64,000 nt of DNA, from assembly GCA_041649275.1 (NCBI GenBank), contig JBAZNL010000004.1:1-64000 (forward strand), written 5' to 3'. Position 1 is the first letter of the stretch; each line of letters opens with the position of its first letter. The notes beneath the pieces are model-generated. The model saw only the letters and a list, made by a program, of their open reading frames with translations. It made no database searches and was not told the DNA's origin. The position numbers were made by a program, and so were the translations under genes. This DNA comes from Candidatus Izemoplasmatales bacterium. Lineage in GTDB: Bacteria > Bacillota_I > Bacilli_A > Izemoplasmatales > Hujiaoplasmataceae. Shown here in pieces: positions 49,198-56,741 of this stretch.

Positions 49198-49944
49198 CTA
49201 GAGCGGAAACCCCGTGAACACGACTCCGCCCAAGAAGCCGACGACCATCGCCAGAATGTATGAGGATGGTCGCTTCATGAAGGAAAGAACCATCGTCGAC
49301 GGCAGGGCGATCACGCCGATCACTTCCATCGGCGAACGGCTGATGGAAAGGATGTTGGCGAGAAATCCGATCAGCAGCGCGAAGACGAGGGCGGTGATCG
49401 CGCGATCCTTCACGGTCGCTTCGACGACGATGAACGCGACCACGGCCGACAGCCCGGAGACGATATGGAAGCGAAACTCGAACAGCGAGTCGTCGTGTTC
49501 CGTCCCTACGAGGGCGATCGTTCCTTCGGCGATCAGGTTGCCGAGAACGGCCGCGGCGATCAGGAGGATGAGGAAGACCGCCGCCGCACCGATCGACCGG
49601 GGCGGTCCTTCGTGCGGAAGCGTCCGCGTAGCCGCCGGCGAAAGGTTCGCTTGATTTCGGATGCGCCTTCCCGTCGATGCGGTCATGAGTTCGAAGACGA
49701 GACCGAAGAGCAAAGTCGCCAGCGTCGCGATGGACATGAGATAGAACCAGACGCTCGGTGGATCGGAGTATGCGATGGCCCACATGAGAAACACGAACGT
49801 CGGGATGCCCGGCAGGATGGCCGGCAGGAACGGAATCCATCCCCCGCCGCGGCGATGCAGGATCATTCTGATCGACATCGTCAGGACGAGCGCCGCCAGG
49901 GTCAGAAGCGGCATCCAGTGGACGATGAATCGCAAATCGATCAT
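49198..49944 (-). CDS. Multi-pass membrane protein, unknown (second paralogue)
   Basis: 248 residues with about seven helices. RGGGWIPFLPAILPGIPTFVFL and FGLVFELMTAS correspond to RGFGWISFLP..PGIP and LGFELLVVND of the neighbour, so the two derive from a tandem duplication. The start overlaps the PlsC-like stop by 4 nt (ATGA). Co-transcription with an acyltransferase hints at a membrane-lipid connection, but no function can be assigned. Confidence 0.6.
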   Translation of the reverse strand: MIDLRFIVHWMPLLTLAALVLTMSIRMILHRRGGGWIPFLPAILPGIPTFVFLMWAIAYSDPPSVWFYLMSIATLATLLFGLVFELMTASTGRRIRNQANLSPAATRTLPHEGPPRSIGAAAVFLILLIAAAVLGNLIAEGTIALVGTEHDDSLFEFRFHIVSGLSAVVAFIVVEATVKDRAITALVFALLIGFLANILSISRSPMEVIGVIALPSTMVLSFMKRPSSYILAMVVGFLGGVVFTGFPL

Positions 49945-51185
49945 CTTGCGGCATCTCCTTCGACATGAGGCGTGCTTTCATCACGAGCGGCGGCGATGCG
50001 ACGTCCGGCGATGACGTCCGCGGCGACGGATACCTTCGCGCACAGGTGACTGTTGCCCTTGGGATGACAGTAGTACAGATAGCCCTTGTGGTAGAGTTCG
50101 AATTCCACGTCGCTCTTGAAGGCGATCGCGGTGAGCGCCCCGGCAGGGGTATCGAACCGTTCGGGTGCGATCCCGACGATCCCGTCGAACTCGATCCCGT
50201 CTTTTCTCACGCGCACGGTACCCGTGCCGCGGAGGTCGTTTCGCGGATTCGCGAGGTCCATCCGGAGGACCTCGACCTCGACGTCGAAGGCGAAGTTCCC
50301 GGCCTCCAGCCGTTCCTTCTCGTGCCGGTGCTGGAGACGATGCCAATCGCGCACGTTCGCGATTTCAGGGTGATCGGAGACGAACGTCCCGTCGTCCTTC
50401 ATCGTCGCCGAATGACCGCACTCGTCGCAGACGACGCGGTCGTTTCCGCCGTGGAGCGAGAACTCCGAACCGCATGCGGGACAGACATACAGGATCCCTT
50501 CGATCCCGGCCGTCAGATCCTTTGCGGGATAGCGGTTTCCGCTCCTCGAGGCATATTCGCTCTCGTCGTGGAAGAGCCGGTCGGTGACGAACCGGTCGAT
50601 CGCTTCGGGCGACATCGCGGCGAAGGCTTCGGGCGCCACACGCTCCTTGACCGTGATTTCGACGGTTCCCCGTCGCGGGTGCTTCGCCCATTTCGGGCTG
50701 GCGAGCGAAGCCCCCGCGATCTCGACGAAGATCACCGGGATCGCGAGTTTCCGAATGAGTGCGCCGATTCCCGGGACGACGTCCTGGCTGGTGCCGTCGG
50801 TGGACAGGCGGGCTTCGGGGAACATCACGAGATACCGTCCGTCCTTCGCCGCCCGCACGACCTTGCGGATCGTCTCGAAGTCGGGATACATCATCGTCTT
50901 CGGAATCGCCCTGATCTTGCCCAGAAGGAAGCGCATCGGTGCGGTCCGGAAATAGAAGCGGTTGGCGATCACCGTGAGCCGATGGCGCGGGAACGTCTGG
51001 GGGATGTACGCCCAATCCCAATAGGAGACGTGGTTCGCGAGGATCAGAACCGGTCCTTCGATCGGCTCGGGGACGTTCCGATGGAAGACGAGGCGACGGC
51101 CGCGGCGGGACAGGATCATGATCGGCAGCTGCAGGAGCCGATAGACGAATCCGTTCGGAACGCTTTCGTTCTTGCGCTTTGCCAT
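49941..51185 (-). CDS. PlsC-like acyltransferase with C-terminal zinc ribbon
   Basis: 414 residues. The acyltransferase part has ILANHVSYWDWAY (H-x4-D), a middle GKIRAIPKTM and FPEARLSTDG (the P-E-x-x-R motif), then PVIFVEIAGA. From about residue 235 comes CPACGSEF..CDECGHSATMKDDG, a zinc ribbon, and a soluble C-terminal domain. Acylation of a glycerophosphate or lysophospholipid at the membrane is expected. The zinc-ribbon extension is seen in some Bacillota and Mollicutes homologues. Start at ATG 51183-51185 with a G-rich but not canonical site. Confidence 0.85.
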   Translation of the reverse strand: MAKRKNESVPNGFVYRLLQLPIMILSRRGRRLVFHRNVPEPIEGPVLILANHVSYWDWAYIPQTFPRHRLTVIANRFYFRTAPMRFLLGKIRAIPKTMMYPDFETIRKVVRAAKDGRYLVMFPEARLSTDGTSQDVVPGIGALIRKLAIPVIFVEIAGASLASPKWAKHPRRGTVEITVKERVAPEAFAAMSPEAIDRFVTDRLFHDESEYASRSGNRYPAKDLTAGIEGILYVCPACGSEFSLHGGNDRVVCDECGHSATMKDDGTFVSDHPEIANVRDWHRLQHRHEKERLEAGNFAFDVEVEVLRMDLANPRNDLRGTGTVRVRKDGIEFDGIVGIAPERFDTPAGALTAIAFKSDVEFELYHKGYLYYCHPKGNSHLCAKVSVAADVIAGRRIAAARDESTPHVEGDAAR

Positions 51186-51316
51186 CGGATCGCCGCCCGC
51201 CTTTCGTTTCCCGCCGGATCGTCCGGCCTGCATATTTCCATTGTATCACAACGGGCCGGCCTGCAATCGCGAAGAATGAATTTCGATCGTTTCCTTTCGA
51301 CTCGGCGCCGTTCATG

Positions 51317-51345
51317 AAAAGAACCGGTCGCGGGGACCGGTTCTT
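51317..51345 (-). terminator. Terminator of the L25 gene
   Basis: Stem AAGAACCGGTC/GACCGGTTCTT, 11 bp, with a TTTT tail on the minus strand. Confidence 0.8.
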
Positions 51346-51369
51346 CGCAAGCGGATGGATCGACTTCCG

Positions 51370-51978
51370 TCAGGCTTCTTCCTTCGGGGCGGCCGGTTCG
51401 GGTGCGGGCGCCTCGGTCGAGACGGCCGTCTCGGCGACCGGTTCTTCGACGATGCGGTGTTCGGCGATGTGGACGAGTGCCTTGGTGCCCTCGTCGAGGA
51501 CCTTGATGCCCTCGGGGAAGACGATGTCGGCGACGTGGAGGACTTCGCGGACATGCATGCGGCGGATGTCGACGTCGACGCGCTGGATGCCCTTGCCGGC
51601 TTCGTATTCGACCTCGACGTCGTCGGCGACGACCTGGACGAGCCAGCCTTCCTTCTCGATGACGTCGCGGCCGAGGATGTGGATCGGGATCTTCGCGACG
51701 ATCATGTCCCCCTTGTCGACCTTGAGAAGCTCGACGTTCAGGATCAGGTTGCGGTTGACGGCGTCCTTCTGGAGGTTCTTGATGTAGACCTGGTGGGTTT
51801 CGCGGCCGAGCTTGACCGCGAAGGTCTGGGTCTTGCCGTTCTGGCGGAACGCTTCCGCCAGTTCCAAGGCGTCGATCTGGATCGACACCGGGGTGATCGA
51901 CTTCCCGAACAGGACGCCGGGAACCTTGTTCTGCTTCCTGACGGCATTCAGGCTTTCCGTTCTTTTCTCGATGTTCAT
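51370..51978 (-). CDS. rplY: Ribosomal protein L25, CTC-type
   Basis: 202 residues. MNIEKRTESLNAVRKQNKVPGVLFGK-type N-terminus, QVYIKNLQKDAVNRNLILNV in the 5S rRNA-binding domain and DDVEVEYEAGKGIQRVDVDIRRM in the CTC/TL5 C-terminal domain, ending in an acidic Ala/Pro/Glu tail. It binds 5S rRNA in the large subunit. ATG 51976-51978 has AGAGGGG upstream; an earlier in-frame ATG at 52023 lies between the promoter and this site and is less likely. Confidence 0.88.
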   Translation of the reverse strand: MNIEKRTESLNAVRKQNKVPGVLFGKSITPVSIQIDALELAEAFRQNGKTQTFAVKLGRETHQVYIKNLQKDAVNRNLILNVELLKVDKGDMIVAKIPIHILGRDVIEKEGWLVQVVADDVEVEYEAGKGIQRVDVDIRRMHVREVLHVADIVFPEGIKVLDEGTKALVHIAEHRIVEEPVAETAVSTEAPAPEPAAPKEEA

Positions 51979-52041
51979 GTGTGATAGCCCCTCTCTCTGA
52001 GAAAACATCTTGTCATGAATCATGGATCGGAAACAACTACC

Positions 52042-52070
52042 GTTATAGCACCGAACGGTCCGATTTACAA
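52042..52070 (-). promoter_or_regulatory. Promoter of the L25 gene
   Basis: TTGTAA (52065-52070), 17 bp spacer, TATAAC (52042-52047) on the minus strand. Confidence 0.75.
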
Positions 52071-52192
52071 GACGGGGGGGCGAAAGATCGCGTCGTCAGG
52101 TCGTTTTCATCCGCAGTTTCACGTTCCGCGGAGCACTTGCGTCCCCGCGGTCGGAATCCGGTCCCGACCGGAGCCGGGCGGCAACGAGCGGG

Positions 52193-52210
52193 ACACGCAT
52201 TAATGCGTGT
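52193..52210. promoter_or_regulatory. Perfect 18 bp palindrome
   Basis: ACACGCATTAATGCGTGT, 18 bp and self-complementary, in the divergent region between L25 and opp. It is 60 bp before the opp leader promoter, a plausible regulator site. Confidence 0.55.
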
Positions 52211-52269
52211 TCGGCGGAAGACGAATGTGCATGTAAACTGGTTTCTTGAAGCGAATATCGCGGATTCCG

Positions 52270-52304
52270 TTGTGTTTACGAGCCGTTGATGGTAAAATAT
52301 CAAC
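52270..52304 (+). promoter_or_regulatory. Promoter of the opp leader with dyad over the -10
   Basis: TTGTGT (52270-52275), 17 bp spacer, TAAAAT (52293-52298). An inverted repeat, GTTGAT (52285-52290) and ATCAAC (52299-52304), brackets the -10 and may be a repressor site. Confidence 0.65.
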
Positions 52305-52456
52305 TAACCGTGACCCACCCGGCGACCATCCGATGAAACCGGGTTCGCCTCGCCACGTGGCGATTCCGCCATTCATATGTGAATACTCCCCATCCCATCA
52401 TGGGATGATCGCCACGGATGTCGTTTTCCTATGTCCCGTGGCGTTTTCATTCTTCC
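52305..52456 (+). ncRNA. Structured leader/attenuator upstream of opp, class unknown
   Basis: Starting near 52305 the RNA can form CCCGG..CCGGG (52318-52343), TCGCCAC/GTGGCGA (52350-52363), ATTCA/TGAAT (52371-52384), CATCCCA/TGGGATG (52391-52407) and a final GCCACGG/CCGTGGC hairpin (52411-52442) with GTTTTCATTCTT, a terminator. Segment CGTGGCGA (52356-52363) can instead pair with TCGCCACG (52409-52416), the 5' arm of the terminator. That gives two exclusive states, as in riboswitches. GATGAAACC and GTGGCGATTCC faintly recall S-box RNAs, but other S-box elements are missing. Confidence 0.55.
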
Positions 52457-52550
52457 GTACGGAATCGGCCGGAGACGGATGCGATTTGTTTTTTAACCTC
52501 TGTAACGGTTTACGGATCGAGAAAAAGTGTCATGAAAATCCAATTTTCTG

Positions 52551-52579
52551 TTGAAAATGACTATTCACGAGAGTACAAT
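52551..52579 (+). promoter_or_regulatory. Promoter of oppBCDFA
   Basis: TTGAAA (52551-52556), 17 bp spacer, TACAAT (52574-52579), 63 bp before oppB. It lies downstream of the leader's terminator, so the operon may have two promoters. Confidence 0.75.
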
Positions 52580-52641
52580 ATTCCTAATTGTTCCATCCGC
52601 CGCCCGCCCGATCAGGCGAATTGACGGATCCGGAGGTTGAC

Positions 52642-53568
52642 ATGAGTTCAAAGATGCTCGGATACATCGTTAAAAGGGTTCTGCTTACGATCGTGACGAT
52701 CTTCGTCATCATCACGATCACGTTCTTCATCATGCACGCCATTCCCGGCGGACCGTTTCTGAGTGAAAAGGCGGTCACCGAGGAGGTTCTGGCGGCACTG
52801 GAAGCCAAATACGGACTCGACAAGCCGCTGATGACGCAATACTGGCTCTATCTGCAGAACGTCGTCAAGCTGGATTTCGGACCGTCGCTCAAATCGCGTG
52901 GCCGAGACGTCATCGACATCATCCTCGAAGGCTTCGCCGTTTCCGGAAAGCTCGGACTCATGGCGGCGGGCATCGCGATCGTCATGGGCATCGTCCTCGG
53001 CAGCATCGCCGCGATCAACCGCAACAAGATCTTCGACAACGTCATCATGGTCATGACCACCGCGTTCGTCGCCATGCCGGGATTCGTCGTCGGCACCTTC
53101 CTGCTCGTCCTGTTCTGCGTGAAGTGGCCGATCTTGCCTGCCAACGGCGCCCTCGAGGGAGGGCTCGTCCTGCCGGTGATCGCCCTCTCGCTCTATCCGA
53201 TGTCCTACATCACCCGACTGACCCGCTCCAGCATGCTCGACGTGCTCCAGCAGGATTACATCCGCACCGCTCGGGCAAAGGGCGTCGCCAAGGTCCTGAT
53301 CATCTTCAAGCACGCGCTCAAGAACGCCCTCATCCCGGTCATCACGTACGTCGGACCGATGATCGCCTACATCGTCACGGGCAGCTTCGTGATCGAGAAG
53401 ATCTTCTCGGTTCCCGGCATCGGCCGGGAATTCGTGAGCTGCATCACGAACCGCGACTATCCCGCGATCATGGGTACCACGATCTTCCTCGCTTCGCTCG
53501 TGGTCATCATGACGCTCGTCTCCGATATCCTCTATAAAGTCGTCGATCCGCGGATTGACTTCAGCTGA
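52642..53568 (+). CDS. oppB: Oligopeptide ABC transporter permease
   Basis: 308 residues, six helices. MLGYIVKRVLLTIVTIFVII and the long first extracytoplasmic loop are typical of OppB/DppB; the EAA loop is DYIRTARAKGVAKVLIIFKHALKNALIP, followed by GSFVIEKIFSVPGIGREFV. GGAGGTTGAC lies before the ATG. Peptides delivered by OppA would pass through OppB-OppC. Confidence 0.93.
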   Translation: MSSKMLGYIVKRVLLTIVTIFVIITITFFIMHAIPGGPFLSEKAVTEEVLAALEAKYGLDKPLMTQYWLYLQNVVKLDFGPSLKSRGRDVIDIILEGFAVSGKLGLMAAGIAIVMGIVLGSIAAINRNKIFDNVIMVMTTAFVAMPGFVVGTFLLVLFCVKWPILPANGALEGGLVLPVIALSLYPMSYITRLTRSSMLDVLQQDYIRTARAKGVAKVLIIFKHALKNALIPVITYVGPMIAYIVTGSFVIEKIFSVPGIGREFVSCITNRDYPAIMGTTIFLASLVVIMTLVSDILYKVVDPRIDFS

Positions 53569-54668
53569 TGGTGAATCCCATGGACGAAAAAGAGAAAAAC
53601 ATCTTCAAGCGTTTCCGTCGCCCGTTTTCCTTCCAGCTCGACGTCAACAGCTTCCTGCCGGCCACGGAAGAGGAACGGCGCCAGCAGATCCTGATGCGCG
53701 AGAGCACCAGCTTCTGGAAGGACGGCTTCCGCCGCCTCTGGAAGAAGAAGGTCGCGATGACCTGCGTCTTCATCCTCGCGATCATCATCCTCTCCGTCAT
53801 CTTCATCCCGATGTTCTGGCCGTACGAGTACGACGACCAGCTCGGCGTCCGGCGCGGACAACCGGTGGACGCCTCCTACAACAACCTCGCCCCGATGGAA
53901 TACGGTGAGACCGAACTCGAACTGATCGCCGCGGGCGAAAGCGTCTTCCCGCATATCTTCGGCACCGACTCGCTCGGCCGCGACTACTTCATCCGCGTCG
54001 TCTACGGCACCCGCGTCTCGCTCTCGGTCGGTCTCTTCGCGAGCATCCTCGTCCTCATCATCGGCACCCTGTACGGCTCGATCTCCGGGTACGTCGGCGG
54101 CAAGCTCGACCTGGTGATGATGCGCATCGTCGACCTGATCTACGCGCTTCCCGACATGCTCGTCATCATCCTCCTCTCCGTCGTTTTGAACCGCGTGCTG
54201 GAGGATACCCTCGCGGGGACGGTCTTCGCCAAACTGGGCGCGAACATGATTTCGATCTTCATCGTCTTCGCGCTCCTCTACTGGGTCGGCATGGCCCGTC
54301 TCATCCGCGGCCAGATCCTGTCCCTCAAGGAACAGGACTATGTCCTCGCCGCCCGTTCGATCGGCGCCTCCCATTCCCGCATCATCCGCAAGCATCTTCT
54401 GCCGAACTGCATCAGCGTCATCATCATCTCGACGGCACTGCAGATCCCGAGCGCGATCTTCACCGAAAGCTTCCTCTCCTTCCTCGGACTCGGCGTCTCC
54501 GCCCCGATGCCTTCGCTCGGCTCGCTCGCCAACAGCGCGCTCTCCGGCATCTATTCGTACACGTATCGCCTCGTGATACCCTCCATCATCATCTGCCTCA
54601 TCGTCCTCTCCCTCAATCTGCTCGGTGACGGCCTCCGGGATTCCTTCGATCCCAAACTGAAAGTGTAG
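53568..54668 (+). CDS. oppC: Oligopeptide ABC transporter permease
   Basis: 366 residues. A long cytoplasmic N-terminus (about 60 residues) precedes the first helix (VAMTCVFILAIIILSVIFIP). FGTDSLGRDYFIRVVYGTRVSL and the EAA loop DYVLAARSIGASHSRIIRKHLLPN are OppC hallmarks; LLGDGLRDSFDPKLKV is the usual C-terminus. The ATG overlaps the oppB stop by one base (TGATG); an ATG 12 bases later is an alternative. Confidence 0.93.
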   Translation: MVNPMDEKEKNIFKRFRRPFSFQLDVNSFLPATEEERRQQILMRESTSFWKDGFRRLWKKKVAMTCVFILAIIILSVIFIPMFWPYEYDDQLGVRRGQPVDASYNNLAPMEYGETELELIAAGESVFPHIFGTDSLGRDYFIRVVYGTRVSLSVGLFASILVLIIGTLYGSISGYVGGKLDLVMMRIVDLIYALPDMLVIILLSVVLNRVLEDTLAGTVFAKLGANMISIFIVFALLYWVGMARLIRGQILSLKEQDYVLAARSIGASHSRIIRKHLLPNCISVIIISTALQIPSAIFTESFLSFLGLGVSAPMPSLGSLANSALSGIYSYTYRLVIPSIIICLIVLSLNLLGDGLRDSFDPKLKV

Positions 54669-54678
54669 GGTGACCCCG

Positions 54679-55710
54679 ATGAGCCTCCTCGATGTTAAAG
54701 ACTTAAGAACCTCCTTCCTCCTCGATGCCGGCGAAGTCAAGGCCGTCGACGGCGTCTCCTTCACGCTCGAACGCGGCAAGACCCTCGGCATCGTCGGCGA
54801 GTCCGGCAGCGGCAAGAGCGTCACCGCCTACTCCATCCTGCAGATCCTCTCCCATCCCGGCAAGATCGTCGGCGGCAGCATCAAGCTGCACGACGAAGAA
54901 CTCGTCGACGCGGACCCGTCCGTGATCCAGAAGATCCGCGGCAACAAGATCAGCATCATCTTCCAGGACCCGATGACCTGCCTCAATCCGGTCTACACCA
55001 TCGGCAACCAGCTGATGGAGGCGATCCTGCTCCATACCTCGCGCAATCGCAAGGAAGCGCGCGAGCGCGCCATCGAGATGATCCGGCAGGTCGGGATCAA
55101 CGATCCCGAGAAGCGGATGAAGCAGTATCCCTACGAACTCTCCGGAGGCATGCGCCAGAGGATCATGATCGCGATGGCGCTCGCCTGCGAGCCCGACATC
55201 CTGATCGCCGACGAGCCGACCACCGCCCTCGACGTCACGATCCAGGCGCAGATCCTCGAACTGATGAAGAAGCTCCAGCAGGAACTGGGGATGGCGATCA
55301 TCATCGTCACCCACGACCTGGGCGTCATCATCCAGATGTGCGACGAGGTCATCGTCATGTACGCCGGCCGCATCTGCGAGAAGGGCACCATCGACCAGAT
55401 CTTCTACGAACCGAAGCACGAATACACGAAGGGCCTGATCCGCTCGATCCCCTACGGATCAAAGGCGGTCTCGCGGCTGATCCCGATCTCGGGATCCCCC
55501 GTCGACATCCTCAACCTTCCCAAGGGATGCGCCTTCTCGCCCCGCTGCGACAAGGCGATGCGGGTCTGCCTCGAACGCAAGTGCGATTTGTTCCCGCTCG
55601 CCAACGAACACTACTCCTCCTGCTGGCTGAGTCTCCGCGAGGAAGTCGAGGCGGGGCGGATCGCCCCGGAGGAAGCCGCGGTCGCGGAGGGAGGGAACGC
55701 CGATGTCTGA
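54679..55710 (+). CDS. oppD: Oligopeptide ABC transporter ATPase
   Basis: 343 residues: Walker A GESGSGKS, ISIIFQDPMTCLNPVYTIGNQ, LSGGMRQRIMIAMALA, LIADEPTTALDVTIQ, VTHDLGV, and a C-terminal four-Cys region (CAFSPRCDKAMRVC..C..C) that is an Fe-S or zinc site in many OppD proteins. ATG 54679 is chosen because AGGGTGA, which overlaps the oppC stop, lies five bases upstream; a GTG at 54670 is too close to that stop. Confidence 0.93.
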   Translation: MSLLDVKDLRTSFLLDAGEVKAVDGVSFTLERGKTLGIVGESGSGKSVTAYSILQILSHPGKIVGGSIKLHDEELVDADPSVIQKIRGNKISIIFQDPMTCLNPVYTIGNQLMEAILLHTSRNRKEARERAIEMIRQVGINDPEKRMKQYPYELSGGMRQRIMIAMALACEPDILIADEPTTALDVTIQAQILELMKKLQQELGMAIIIVTHDLGVIIQMCDEVIVMYAGRICEKGTIDQIFYEPKHEYTKGLIRSIPYGSKAVSRLIPISGSPVDILNLPKGCAFSPRCDKAMRVCLERKCDLFPLANEHYSSCWLSLREEVEAGRIAPEEAAVAEGGNADV

Positions 55711-56698
55711 CATGCCCGTCGAACGCGAGGTCATGATCGAAGTCAAAAACCTCAAGCGCTACTTCGACATCCCCGTCGGATTCCTGAAATCCGTCCCGCT
55801 CAAGGCGGTCGACGACGTCTCCTTCTACATCCGTCAGGGCGAGACCCTCGGTCTCGTCGGCGAATCCGGATGCGGGAAGACGACCGTCGGCCGAACCCTC
55901 CTCCACCTGTACCGCCCTACCGGCGGCGAGATCCTCTTCAAGGGCAAGAAGCTCGAAGCCAAGGAGGACATCGAAGCCTTCCGCATGAAGGCGGCGATGG
56001 TCTTCCAGGATCCCTATTCCTCCCTCAATCCGCGCATGACCGTAGGCGACATCATCGGCGAACCGCTCGACGTCCACCACCTCTACGCGACCAAGGAGGA
56101 GCGCACCGCTCGGATCAACGAACTGCTCGAACTCGTCGGCCTCTCCAGCGAGCAGGCGACGCGCTACCCGCATGAATTCTCCGGCGGCCAGCGGCAGCGC
56201 ATCGGCATCGGCCGGGCGCTCGCCGTCAATCCCGAACTGATCGTCTGCGACGAACCCGTCTCCGCCCTGGACGTCTCGATCCAGGCGCAGATCGTGAACA
56301 TGTTCGAGGACCTGCAGAAGAAGCTCGGCCTCACCTACCTCTTCATCGCCCACGACATCCTCGTCGTCCGCCACATCAGCGACCGGATCGCCGTGATGTA
56401 TCTCGGGAAGATCGTCGAGACCGCGCAAAGCGACGAGATCTGCGACCATCCCCTCCATCCTTACACCCAGTCGCTCATGTCCGCCGTGCCTTCGCGCGAT
56501 CCGAACGTCGCGCGCAAGTCCCACCGCATCATCCTCGAGGGCGACGTCCCGAGCCCGCTCAGGGTGCCGAGCGGATGTCCGTTCCGGACCCGCTGCCCCA
56601 AGGCGTTCGGACGCTGCACCGAGGAAATCCCCGCCCTTCGGGAGATCTCTCCCGGACACATGGCCAGCTGTCATCTGCTGGATCAGGAACAGAAATAA
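55703..56698 (+). CDS. oppF: Oligopeptide ABC transporter ATPase
   Basis: 331 residues: Walker A GESGCGKTT, MVFQDPYSSLNPRMTVGDII, FSGGQRQRIGIGRALA, LIVCDEPVSALDVSIQ, IAHDILVVRHISD and the C-terminal CPFRTRCPKAFGRCTEE motif. It overlaps oppD by 8 nt, with GGAGGGAACGCCG before the ATG. It forms the OppD-OppF ATPase dimer. Confidence 0.93.
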   Translation: MSDMPVEREVMIEVKNLKRYFDIPVGFLKSVPLKAVDDVSFYIRQGETLGLVGESGCGKTTVGRTLLHLYRPTGGEILFKGKKLEAKEDIEAFRMKAAMVFQDPYSSLNPRMTVGDIIGEPLDVHHLYATKEERTARINELLELVGLSSEQATRYPHEFSGGQRQRIGIGRALAVNPELIVCDEPVSALDVSIQAQIVNMFEDLQKKLGLTYLFIAHDILVVRHISDRIAVMYLGKIVETAQSDEICDHPLHPYTQSLMSAVPSRDPNVARKSHRIILEGDVPSPLRVPSGCPFRTRCPKAFGRCTEEIPALREISPGHMASCHLLDQEQK

Positions 56699-56741
56699 AT
56701 ATTGAAAAATATTTATTTAATAGAGAGAAAAAAGGAGAAGA

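Noticed and set aside
52305..52456. SAM-I riboswitch before opp
   Set aside because: GATGAAACC and GTGGCGATTCC look similar, but the P1 strands, GAGGGA and GCAACC are missing; kept as an unassigned leader.
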